Below, piece by piece: positions 42,597-49,933 of a stretch of 64,000 bases of DNA. Where the stretch lies: NCBI GenBank assembly GCA_041649275.1, contig JBAZNL010000005.1:23260-87259 (forward strand). Direction: 5' to 3'. Within the stretch, counting starts at the first letter, position 1, and every line of letters starts with the position of its first letter. The translations under genes were made by a program, and so were the position numbers. Under the pieces are notes generated by a model. The model was not told the DNA's origin and did no database searches. It worked only from the letters and a program-made list of their open reading frames with translations. Source of the stretch: Candidatus Izemoplasmatales bacterium. GTDB lineage: Bacteria; Bacillota_I; Bacilli_A; Izemoplasmatales; Hujiaoplasmataceae.

Positions 42597-43303
42597 AGGA
42601 CAACCGCTCCGTCAACCGCATCCTCACGATCCTCGAACTGATCGCCAAGCACGACGAGGGACTCACCCTCGGCCAGATCTACCGCGCCCTCGATCTGCCC
42701 AAGGCGACCGTCTACGATTTCCTCCAGACGCTCTACCGCGCCGACGCCATCTACTACAAGGATCCGCGCCTGAAGAACTACGTGATCGGTTCGAAGATGT
42801 TCGCGATCGGCTCGGTCTACACGAAAAACTCCAATCTGATCGAGGCCGCGCAGTACGAACTCAAGGAATACGCCGCGCGTCGCGGCCGCACCGTCTGCAT
42901 CGCCAAGCGGATCAACGACAAGTTCGTCTACGTCTTCAAGCATCAGCCTTCGACCTCGCCGATCAACCTCGCCGAGGAGATCGGCAGCGTTTCGCGCGAC
43001 TTCACCACCCATCCGGTCGGCCGCTGCTTCGCCGTCTTCGACAAGAAGGTCGCCGACCCGTCGCTCCCGAAGTTCGACGAATACCTGCAGGCCCGTTTCG
43101 TCCATTGCGACAACGAGGAAGGCGGGCACGTCTGCACCATCGCCGTCCCGGTCTGGAACTTCGAGAACCGCGTCTGCGGCGTGATCTCGGCCTCCTCGCT
43201 CGCCTACGAGAACGGCGACCGCGACGCGTCCGCCGAGGAACTCGTCGTCATCGCCGAGCGCATCTCCCGCAAACTCGGCTACCTCGGCGACTTCCGTGAA
43301 TAG
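42593..43303 (+). CDS. kdgR: IclR family regulator (KdgR-like)
   Basis: 236 residues. N-terminal winged helix-turn-helix (SVNRILTILELIAKHD...LPKATVYDFLQTLY), then an IclR effector-binding domain (INLAEEIGSVSRDFTTHPVGR, VPVWNFENRVCGVISASS). It sits inside the uronate operon and most likely senses KDG or a related intermediate and represses the operon, as KdgR does in other bacteria. The name is by analogy. No operator is evident at the promoter by eye. Confidence 0.85.
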   Translation: MKDNRSVNRILTILELIAKHDEGLTLGQIYRALDLPKATVYDFLQTLYRADAIYYKDPRLKNYVIGSKMFAIGSVYTKNSNLIEAAQYELKEYAARRGRTVCIAKRINDKFVYVFKHQPSTSPINLAEEIGSVSRDFTTHPVGRCFAVFDKKVADPSLPKFDEYLQARFVHCDNEEGGHVCTIAVPVWNFENRVCGVISASSLAYENGDRDASAEELVVIAERISRKLGYLGDFRE

Positions 43304-44117
43304 GATCTGCGTCCGCGCCCACGACCTCGGCCGCCTGTCGGCGGCGGAACTCGCGTCGCGGGCGAAGGCGATCGGCTTTACGGGCGTCCAGCTCGTGCCC
43401 GAGAAGGCGCTTTCCGAACCGTTCTCGACGAGTCACGCCGAGGCCGTCGCGCGCGCCCTGGACGGCCTCGAGGTGACGATGCTCGGCGGCTACTTCAATC
43501 CCGTCCATCCCGATCCCGACATCGTCAGGGAAGGCATCGTTCGGTTCCGGCGGATGCTCGACGCGAGCGGCCCCCTCGGCGCCCTCTACGTCGGTACCGA
43601 GACCGGATCGCTGATGGGATCCCCGTGGGGATACGTTCCGCGGAACCACGCCCCCGAGACGTTTTCCCGCGTCGTCGACGTCGTCCGCGGTCTTGCGGAC
43701 TACGCCGGTTCCGCCGGCGCGACCGTCGCGATCGAGGGCGCCTGGGCCCACGTCGCCTATTCCCCGGAGAAGGTCAGAGAACTCCTCGACGCCGTCCAGA
43801 GCCCGAATCTGAAGGCAATCGTCGACCTCTTCAACTTTCTCAATCCGGCCAACCACGAGGATCGCGACGCGATCTTCGACCGCTGCCTCGGCGCGCTTTC
43901 CGCCGACATCGTCGTCTTCCATCTGAAGGACTACGTCTTCGCGGACGGCGTCCTCAGCCAGGTCGGCCTCGGAAAGGGCCTCATGGATTTTCCGTCCATC
44001 ATGCGCCGCATCCGCGCCGCCTGTCCCGACGCCCGCCTCGTCTTCGAGGGCGTCGTCGGCGACGACCTCCAACCCAGCTTCGACCTGATTTCACGACTTC
44101 TTCACGAGGTGAACTGA
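43296..44117 (+). CDS. Xylose-isomerase-like TIM-barrel protein
   Basis: 273 residues. The sequence belongs to the AP endonuclease 2/xylose isomerase-like group, which are sugar (phosphate) isomerases or epimerases. Metal-ligand regions are AIEGAWAHV, IVDLFNFLN, FHLKDYVF and FEGVVGDD. It starts at a GTG overlapping the regulator's end and has no strong ribosome site, so it relies on coupling. The role in the uronate pathway is not known. Confidence 0.75.
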   Translation: MNRICVRAHDLGRLSAAELASRAKAIGFTGVQLVPEKALSEPFSTSHAEAVARALDGLEVTMLGGYFNPVHPDPDIVREGIVRFRRMLDASGPLGALYVGTETGSLMGSPWGYVPRNHAPETFSRVVDVVRGLADYAGSAGATVAIEGAWAHVAYSPEKVRELLDAVQSPNLKAIVDLFNFLNPANHEDRDAIFDRCLGALSADIVVFHLKDYVFADGVLSQVGLGKGLMDFPSIMRRIRAACPDARLVFEGVVGDDLQPSFDLISRLLHEVN

Positions 44118-44118
44118 C

Positions 44119-44955
44119 ATGACGTTCGACGTCCGCTACAACAACCATCCCGAAGATTCCAGACATTACGACACCGCGACCCTGCGGGCGCGCTACCTGA
44201 TCGAGCGCGTCTTCGTCCCGGGCGAGCTCGCCCTCGCCTATTCGCACCACGACCGGATCGTCGCCGGCGGCGCGATGCCGCTTGAAGGCGCGCTCGCGCT
44301 TCCCGTCTCGAAGGACCTCGGCACCGCCTTCTTCCTCGAGCGGCGCGAACTCGGCCTGATCAACGTCGGCGGTCCCGGCGAGGTCGTCTGCGACGGCGTC
44401 GCCTACGGCCTTTCGCATCAGGACGGCCTGTACGTCGGCGCCGGCACGAAGGACGTCGTCTTCCGTTCCGTCGACCCCGCGGACCCCGCGAAGTTCTACC
44501 TGAACAGCGCCCCCGCGCACAAGTCCTATCCGACGGTCCACATCCCGCAGGCGAAGGCCAATCCGCGGAAGGCCGGAGCGCCCGCCACGGTGAACGAGCG
44601 GACGATCTTCCAGTACGTCCATCCGGCCGTCTGCCAGAGCTGCCAGCTCGTGATGGGGTTGACCCGGCTCGCCCCCGGCTCGGTCTGGAACACGATGCCC
44701 TGCCACACCCACGAGCGCCGCATGGAGGTGTACTTCTACTTCGGCCTCGCGAAGGACCAGCGCGTCTTCCACATGATGGGCGAGCCTTCCGAGACGCGCC
44801 ATCTCGTGGTCGCGAACGAACAGGCGGTCATTTCGCCGTCCTGGTCGATCCATACCGGCGTCGGCACCGCCCCCTACGCGTTCATCTGGGGGATGTGCGG
44901 CGAGAACGTCACCTTCGACGACATGGACTTCGCGTCCATGGACGACCTCCGATAG
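44119..44955 (+). CDS. kduI: 5-dehydro-4-deoxy-D-glucuronate isomerase
   Basis: 278 residues, full length. KduI isomerises the unsaturated uronate product (5-keto-4-deoxyuronate) to 2,5-diketo-3-deoxygluconate. The cupin metal site is NTMPCHTHERRMEVYFYF (HxHExxxE) with later SWSIHTGVGT. It starts two bases after the TIM-barrel stop and is followed by kduD, the usual pair. Confidence 0.96.
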   Translation: MTFDVRYNNHPEDSRHYDTATLRARYLIERVFVPGELALAYSHHDRIVAGGAMPLEGALALPVSKDLGTAFFLERRELGLINVGGPGEVVCDGVAYGLSHQDGLYVGAGTKDVVFRSVDPADPAKFYLNSAPAHKSYPTVHIPQAKANPRKAGAPATVNERTIFQYVHPAVCQSCQLVMGLTRLAPGSVWNTMPCHTHERRMEVYFYFGLAKDQRVFHMMGEPSETRHLVVANEQAVISPSWSIHTGVGTAPYAFIWGMCGENVTFDDMDFASMDDLR

Positions 44956-44977
44956 AATCGGAAAAGGAGAACAGACC

Positions 44978-45748
44978 ATGAGCATCCTGAAGCAGTATCA
45001 ACTCGATGGGAAGGTCGCGATCGTCACCGGCGCCTCGACCGGACTCGGCCAGGGCATGGCACTCGGCCTCGCCGAAGCCGGCTGCGACGTCGTCGGCGTC
45101 GACTACGTGGCGATGCCGGATACGAAGGAAAGGATCGAAGCCCTGGGGCGGAAGTTCCACGGCATCGTCGCCGACCTCGTCTCGATCCATCCCGACGGGC
45201 TCGTCAGGATCGTCGACGAGGCCGTCGCCGCCTTCGGCCGCATCGACATCCTCGTGAACAACGCCGGCATCATCCGCCGCGAGGATTCTCTCCAGTTCTC
45301 CGAGAAGAACTGGGACGACGTGATGAACATCAACGTCAAGACCGTCTTCTTCCTCGCCCAGGCCGCCGCGAACCGGTTTATCAAGCAGGGGACCGGTGGG
45401 AAGATCGTCTCGGTCGCCTCGATGCTCTCGTACCAGGGCGGAATCCGCGTCCCATCGTACACGGCCTCGAAGTCGGGCGTCAAGGGGATCACGATGACGA
45501 TGGCGAACGAATGGGCGCAATACGGCATCAACGTGAACGCGATCGCCCCCGGCTACATGGCGACGAACAACACCGCCGCCCTGCGCGACGACGAGAAGCG
45601 CGCCGGCCAGATCCTCGAACGGATCCCGGCGGGCCGCTGGGGCACGCCCCGCGACGTCGCCGGCGCCTGCGTCTTCCTCTGCAGCGAGGCCGCATCCTAC
45701 ATCCACGGATTCACCCTCGCGGTGGACGGCGGCTGGCTCGCGCGCTGA
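44978..45748 (+). CDS. kduD: 2-deoxy-D-gluconate 3-dehydrogenase / KduD
   Basis: 256 residues, a classical short-chain dehydrogenase. Cofactor motif TGASTGLGQGMALG, NNAG in LVNNAGIIRR, and catalytic YTASKSG. It reduces 2,5-diketo-3-deoxygluconate to KDG with NADH, linking KduI to KdgK. AAGGAG precedes the start. It ends the operon at a strong terminator. Confidence 0.95.
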   Translation: MSILKQYQLDGKVAIVTGASTGLGQGMALGLAEAGCDVVGVDYVAMPDTKERIEALGRKFHGIVADLVSIHPDGLVRIVDEAVAAFGRIDILVNNAGIIRREDSLQFSEKNWDDVMNINVKTVFFLAQAAANRFIKQGTGGKIVSVASMLSYQGGIRVPSYTASKSGVKGITMTMANEWAQYGINVNAIAPGYMATNNTAALRDDEKRAGQILERIPAGRWGTPRDVAGACVFLCSEAASYIHGFTLAVDGGWLAR

Positions 45749-45760
45749 CCCCATGATATA

Positions 45761-45797
45761 AAACAGGCCGTTCCGGGCGATCCGGAACGGCCTGTTT
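45761..45797. terminator. Strong bidirectional terminator
   Basis: A perfect 16-bp stem (AAACAGGCCGTTCCGG with its complement) and a 5-nt loop between the converging kduD and esterase genes. Confidence 0.92.
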
Positions 45798-45807
45798 CAT
45801 GGGGCGG

Positions 45808-46524
45808 TCAAAGGGTTTTGAGCCACGCCTCGAGGAGCGGGAACCAGGTGGCGACGTGGGTGTTTTCCCGCGCATAGGCGCGCTGGTCGCCTTCGTCCCA
45901 CGGAGTCGTGTCGTCGGCGAGCGCAAGCCCGTGGACGCCGTGCGGGAAGAGGTGGGCCTCGACGGACACGCCTTTCCTCCGGCAGGCGGCGATCAGCCGG
46001 AGGCTGTTCTCGACGGGGACGCCGCCGTCGTCCATCGTGTGCCAGACGAAGAGCGGGGGCATCGCCTTCGGGACGTGTCTCTCGAGCGAGACCGCGCGGA
46101 GCCGGGCGGGCGACCTGTCGTCGCCGAGAAGGTTGTCGATCGAGCCGTGGTGTTCCCAGCGGGGGTCGCTCGTGACGACGGGATAGGCGAGGATGACGCC
46201 CGAAAACAGCTTCGGGCGGCGTTCGGCGAGATGGAGGGCGAGATGGCCGCCGGCGGAGAAGCCGATCACGAAGAGCCGGTCGATCCGCGGATCGGCGGAC
46301 AGACTCTCCGCGACGGCGATCGCCTCGTCGATCACGTCCGGATGATAGAGACGGACGTGGCGATACTCGAAGACGGCCGCATGGAAGCCGAGAACCTGGA
46401 AACGGCGCGCGATCGGGAGCGATTCGCGCGCGGACGTGAACCAGTATCCGCCGCCCGGCATGATCAGGACGGCGTCGCGCTTGCGGTGGTCGAGGAAATG
46501 GGGGATCAGGACGTTTGTGTCCAT
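45808..46524 (-). CDS. Alpha/beta hydrolase (acetyl-esterase type)
   Basis: 238 residues. The oxyanion region is MPGGGYWFTSAR and the nucleophile motif is IGFSAGGHLALHLA (GxSAGG), with Asp and His late (FVWHTMDDGGVPVE and FPHGVHGLAL). It resembles BD-FAE and other carbohydrate acetyl-esterases, so it may deacetylate pectin or xylan oligosaccharides next to the uronate operon. No signal peptide. GAGGAGG precedes the ATG. Its promoter candidate lies near 46562-46590 (TACTAT with TTGTAA). Confidence 0.82.
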   Translation of the reverse strand: MDTNVLIPHFLDHRKRDAVLIMPGGGYWFTSARESLPIARRFQVLGFHAAVFEYRHVRLYHPDVIDEAIAVAESLSADPRIDRLFVIGFSAGGHLALHLAERRPKLFSGVILAYPVVTSDPRWEHHGSIDNLLGDDRSPARLRAVSLERHVPKAMPPLFVWHTMDDGGVPVENSLRLIAACRRKGVSVEAHLFPHGVHGLALADDTTPWDEGDQRAYARENTHVATWFPLLEAWLKTL

Positions 46525-46541
46525 CGGAAGCCTCCTCAGTA

Positions 46542-46563
46542 ATCTATATATTTATATATAGTA
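46542..46563. repeat. AT-only palindrome in front of the esterase gene
   Basis: CTATATAT-TT-ATATATAG, a perfect 8-bp inverted repeat just behind the putative -10 of the esterase gene. It may be an operator or just an AT-rich leader. Confidence 0.4.
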
Positions 46564-46606
46564 TCTCACGTTTCGGCGGATTTACAACGAAAATCGCATT
46601 TCGCCC

Positions 46607-46635
46607 TTGACGAACGTCCGATCCGGGCGTATGAT
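46607..46635 (+). promoter_or_regulatory. Promoter of the tetR-ABC operon
   Basis: TTGACG (46607-46612), 17-bp spacer, TATGAT (46630-46635), 36 bases before the tetR start. Confidence 0.85.
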
Positions 46636-46640
46636 GGAAT

Positions 46641-46654
46641 TGACCATGTGGTCA
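46641..46654. promoter_or_regulatory. Palindromic operator, likely TetR autoregulation
   Basis: TGACCATGTGGTCA, a perfect inverted repeat (6+2+6) placed at the expected transcription start between the -10 and the ribosome site of tetR. TetR-family repressors usually bind such sites at their own promoter. Confidence 0.7.
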
Positions 46655-46671
46655 TTTCGGGAGGAATCGCG

Positions 46672-47286
46672 ATGGGAAGGGACGAGACGGGAAATCGCAT
46701 CCTGCGTTCGGCGCTCGCCGAATTCGCGCGCCACGGCTATTCGGGCGCCTCGACGAACGCGATCGCGGCCGCCGCCGGGGTTGCGAAGGGATCGATCTTC
46801 AGCCATTTCGGATCGAAGGCGAAGCTGTACGCCGCCGTGTTCCACGCGGAGCTCGACCGGATGCTCGAGGAACTCGACCGCTTCGACGCCGGTCCGAAGG
46901 CGCCCGTGTTCGAACGGATCGTCGACATCCTCTCCTGGAAGGCGCGCTATGCCGCGAACCATCCGGAAGCGACGCGGGTGCTCCTCGACGCCTTTTCCGA
47001 TCCGCCGCCGGAAGCGGCGGAGGAGATCGCTTCGCGTTACGCGGATCTCGGGAAGACGAGTGTCCGCCGGTTCTTCGGCGACCTCGACTGGAACCGCTTC
47101 CTGCCCGAACTGTCGCGCGAAGACGTCTACCGCACCCTCGAGACCGCCGCCGCCGGGCTGCAGGCGGCCTATGTCCGCCCGGGAATGGACCTGCAATACA
47201 TGGAATCGATCCGCGACCAGAGCGTCGCGTTCATGAAAACCGTCGTACGGGGAATGGAGAAGCATGATGGACAAGATGGCGTTTGA
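46672..47286 (+). CDS. TetR family transcriptional regulator
   Basis: 204 residues from the ATG at 46672 (GGGAGG seven bases upstream; an in-frame start at 46648 would lie in the operator). The N-terminal HTH is clear: ILRSALAEFARHGYSGASTN and KGSIFSHFGSKAKLYAAVF. The C-terminal ligand domain is variable. It overlaps the ABC ATPase gene by 23 bases and most likely represses this export operon until a ligand binds. Confidence 0.92.
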   Translation: MGRDETGNRILRSALAEFARHGYSGASTNAIAAAAGVAKGSIFSHFGSKAKLYAAVFHAELDRMLEELDRFDAGPKAPVFERIVDILSWKARYAANHPEATRVLLDAFSDPPPEAAEEIASRYADLGKTSVRRFFGDLDWNRFLPELSREDVYRTLETAAAGLQAAYVRPGMDLQYMESIRDQSVAFMKTVVRGMEKHDGQDGV

Positions 47287-48133
47287 GATCAGGGATTTGA
47301 CGTTCAAGTACCCCACCGCGAAGGAGACCACCATCAAGGGCGTGTCGTTTGCGGTGAAGGCCGGCACGATCTTCGGCCTGCTCGGACCTTCGGGCGCGGG
47401 CAAGTCGACCACCCAGAAGATCCTCGCGAAGCTGCTCTGGGACTACCGGGGCGAAGTCTCCTACTTCGGCAGGGACCTGCGGAGTTTCGGGAAGGAGTTC
47501 TACGAGCGCGTCGGCGTCGGCTTCGAGATGCCGGTGCACTTCAACCGCCTGACGGCGCGCGAGAACCTCGCGTACTTCTCCGGCCTGTACAAGACGAAGG
47601 TCGACTACATGGCCCTGCTCACCCGCGTCGGCCTCAAGAACGACGCCGACAAGCCGGTCGGGGAGTATTCGAAGGGGATGAAGGTGCGCCTCAACTTCGT
47701 GCGGGCGCTTCTGAACGATCCGGACTTCCTCTTCCTCGACGAGCCGACGAACGGCCTCGATCCGGCGAACGCGAAGATCCTGAAGGACATGATCCTCGAG
47801 ATGAAGGCCGCCGGCAAGACGATCTTCATCACGACCCACCTGATGGGCGACGTCGAGCAGCTCTGCGACGAGGTCGCCTTCATGACGAAGGGCGCGATCT
47901 CCGAGGTCTCCTCGCCGCGCGCGCTCAAGCTCCGCTACGGCAAGAAGGAGGTCGTCGTCGAGACCCTCGCGGATTCCGCGACGATCCGCCGCACCTTCCC
48001 GCTCGAGAGCCTCGGAACCGACGAGGGTTTCCTCGAAACGATCCGCGCGGGGCGCGTCGTCACGATCCACTCGGGCGAGACGACGATGGAGGACATCTTC
48101 ATCAGGGTGACGGGCGAGGCCCGCTATGAATAA
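47264..48133 (+). CDS. ABC transporter ATP-binding protein
   Basis: 289 residues. Walker A GPSGAGKSTT near residue 46, signature EYSKGMKVRLNFVRALL in place of LSGGQ, Walker B FLFLDEPTNGLD and the switch His in ITTHLM. The C-terminal ~80 residues are an extra domain as in drug-efflux (DrrA/CcmA-like) ATPases. It works with the two permeases that follow, each overlapping or a few bases apart. The signature 'YSKGM' is typical of this ABC-2 group. Confidence 0.92.
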   Translation: MMDKMAFEIRDLTFKYPTAKETTIKGVSFAVKAGTIFGLLGPSGAGKSTTQKILAKLLWDYRGEVSYFGRDLRSFGKEFYERVGVGFEMPVHFNRLTARENLAYFSGLYKTKVDYMALLTRVGLKNDADKPVGEYSKGMKVRLNFVRALLNDPDFLFLDEPTNGLDPANAKILKDMILEMKAAGKTIFITTHLMGDVEQLCDEVAFMTKGAISEVSSPRALKLRYGKKEVVVETLADSATIRRTFPLESLGTDEGFLETIRAGRVVTIHSGETTMEDIFIRVTGEARYE

Positions 48134-48842
48134 CTTCTTCCGCCTCCTGAAGGGCGAGTTCCTCCGACTGGTGAAATACCGGATCGTCCTCTTCGGCCTG
48201 ATCGTCTCGGCCATCTGGGTGCTGATCCTCGCGCTTTCCGCGAAGGCGGAGGCGGAGATGCTCTTCCCCTACCTCGTGACGATGGACACCGGCATGATGT
48301 CGATCGTCCTGCTCGGGGCGTCCTACTACTTCGAACGCCAGGAGGGGACCCTGAAGACGCTTCTTGTCGCGCCCGTGACGGTGACCGAGGTGCTCGCGGC
48401 GAAGGTATTCGCCGCGATCCTCACGGGGATCCTCTCCTCGGTCGTGATCATGCTCGCGGGCTGGATCGTCCACGGGATGACCGTGAACGTCCTCGGAATC
48501 CTCTTCTACACGATCCTCGCCGTCTTCGCGCACACCGCGCTCGGCTTCGTCCTGGCGCTCGCCTCGAAGGACTTCATGAGCTTCCTCCTCCGCTACATGG
48601 GACTCGTGATCCTGTTCGTGGTGCCGATGTTCCTGGTCCCGCTCGGACTCCTCGAGGGCGGCTGGCGCTATCTCGGGATGCTTTCGCCGATGTACGCGAC
48701 CGAAGTCCTGATCGGCAGCCTCTTCGAGACGGCCGAGACCGCCGAACTCGTCGTTTCCGCCGTCTGGCTCTTCGTCCTCGGCGGCACCGTCTATCCGTTC
48801 ATCGTCTACCGCCGCTTCCGCGCCAAAGCGATCGAGGGGTGA
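48126..48842 (+). CDS. ABC-2 type permease subunit 1
   Basis: 238 residues, six hydrophobic segments. Typical of fluoroquinolone/ABC-2 exporters: after the first segment ERQEGTLKTLLVAPVTVTEVLAAK, the coupling helix region, is recognisable. It overlaps the ATPase gene by eight bases. Substrate unknown; a TetR regulator suggests a toxic compound or antibiotic. Confidence 0.85.
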   Translation: MNNFFRLLKGEFLRLVKYRIVLFGLIVSAIWVLILALSAKAEAEMLFPYLVTMDTGMMSIVLLGASYYFERQEGTLKTLLVAPVTVTEVLAAKVFAAILTGILSSVVIMLAGWIVHGMTVNVLGILFYTILAVFAHTALGFVLALASKDFMSFLLRYMGLVILFVVPMFLVPLGLLEGGWRYLGMLSPMYATEVLIGSLFETAETAELVVSAVWLFVLGGTVYPFIVYRRFRAKAIEG

Positions 48843-48846
48843 TATC

Positions 48847-49650
48847 GTGGCACGCTACGCGAAACTGCTCAAGTACGAACTGAAGACGATCCTGCACGAC
48901 CCGATGAACGCCTTCATGCTCTTCTACCCATTCCTCATGCTCTTCATCATGGGATGGCTCCTCCCCGCGATCCTCGATCGAAGCGGCGCCGCCTCGAACG
49001 CCCGCACGATCACGCTTCTGATCGGTTTCGTCGTCGCGATCGCGCTCGGGGGCTACATGATGGGAGCGCTCCTCGGCTTCTCCCTGATCGAGAACAAGGA
49101 CGAGAAGACGCTCTGGTCGATCGCCGTCACGCCGGTGACCGTCGCCGGATACGCCTGGTTCAAGACGGCGTACGCCTTCGTCTTCGCGATCTTCGGGAAC
49201 CTGGTGATGACCGCCGGGATGAAACTCCTCTTCGCCGAGGCCTATACCGTCGAGTACGGCGGAATCGCCGTCGGCCTCTTCGACTCCCTCTCCTATGGGG
49301 AACTCGTCGTCTTCTCCGTCGTCGCAAGCCTGATCGTCCCCGCCGTCGGCGCCGTCTTCGCCGGCGTCGCGAAGAACAAGATCGAAGGCTTCGCGTTCGT
49401 CAAGACCGGGGCGATCGTGGTGATGATCCCGATCCTCGCGCTCCTCGACTCGCTCCAGGGATGGAAGCAATACTTCCTCGGGCTCGCGCCGAACTTCTGG
49501 CCGGTCAAGGCTCTGCTCAACGTCGCGCTCTCGAGTTCGAACGCGGCCGACCTCTCCTTCTGGTGGTACATGGCGATCGGCGCCGTCTATCCGATCGCGC
49601 TCGGGATGTGGGCGATGGACGCCTTCATCCGCAAGTCAGGTCTCAAGTGA
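48847..49650 (+). CDS. ABC-2 type permease subunit 2
   Basis: 267 residues from a GTG at 48847 (GAGGGGTG upstream). Six hydrophobic segments and the coupling region LIENKDEKTLWSIAVTPVTV. It is the second membrane subunit of the same exporter as the gene before it. Confidence 0.85.
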   Translation: MARYAKLLKYELKTILHDPMNAFMLFYPFLMLFIMGWLLPAILDRSGAASNARTITLLIGFVVAIALGGYMMGALLGFSLIENKDEKTLWSIAVTPVTVAGYAWFKTAYAFVFAIFGNLVMTAGMKLLFAEAYTVEYGGIAVGLFDSLSYGELVVFSVVASLIVPAVGAVFAGVAKNKIEGFAFVKTGAIVVMIPILALLDSLQGWKQYFLGLAPNFWPVKALLNVALSSSNAADLSFWWYMAIGAVYPIALGMWAMDAFIRKSGLK

Positions 49651-49665
49651 AGGAGGAATGAAGCC

Positions 49666-49803
49666 ATGCTGTGGTGGCATTACGTCCTGATCGGCGTCGT
49701 CGTCCTCGGACTCGGCGCCCTCAAGTTCTTCGCCTGGCAGCGGATCAAGACCAACCGCGCCGGCAAGCAGGAACGAGAAACCCGCCGACCGGACGAGGAT
49801 TGA
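49666..49803 (+). CDS. Small single-span membrane protein
   Basis: 45 residues. Starts MLWWHYVLIGVVVLGLGALK, one membrane span of about 19 residues, followed by a short charged tail (RIKTNRAGKQERETRRPDED). AAGGAGG stands at 49650-49656, nine bases before the ATG, and the gene sits directly after the ABC permease, so it is probably a real small member of the exporter operon. No family is recognised. Confidence 0.65.
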   Translation: MLWWHYVLIGVVVLGLGALKFFAWQRIKTNRAGKQERETRRPDED

Positions 49804-49815
49804 CGTCCGCCCGCC

Positions 49816-49844
49816 GACGCGTCCCCCGCGGACGCGTCTTTTCT
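49816..49844 (+). terminator. Terminator of the ABC exporter operon
   Basis: GACGCGTCC/GGACGCGTC with a 5-nt loop, followed by TTTTCTTT. Confidence 0.88.
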
Positions 49845-49847
49845 TTG

Positions 49848-49875
49848 GACGCGCACGCAGAATGCGCGTCTTTCT
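49848..49875 (+). terminator. Second, tandem terminator
   Basis: GACGCGCA/TGCGCGTC with TTTCTT behind it; its tail runs into the -35 of the next promoter. Confidence 0.65.
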
Positions 49876-49902
49876 TGACACGCACGGATTTTGTAGTATA
49901 GT
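49875..49902 (+). promoter_or_regulatory. Promoter of the CoA-disulfide reductase fusion
   Basis: TTGACA (49875-49880), 16-bp spacer, TATAGT (49897-49902), about 31 bases before the ATG. Confidence 0.8.
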
Positions 49903-49933
49903 TTTGATGTAGACTTTCATCGGAGGTACCATC

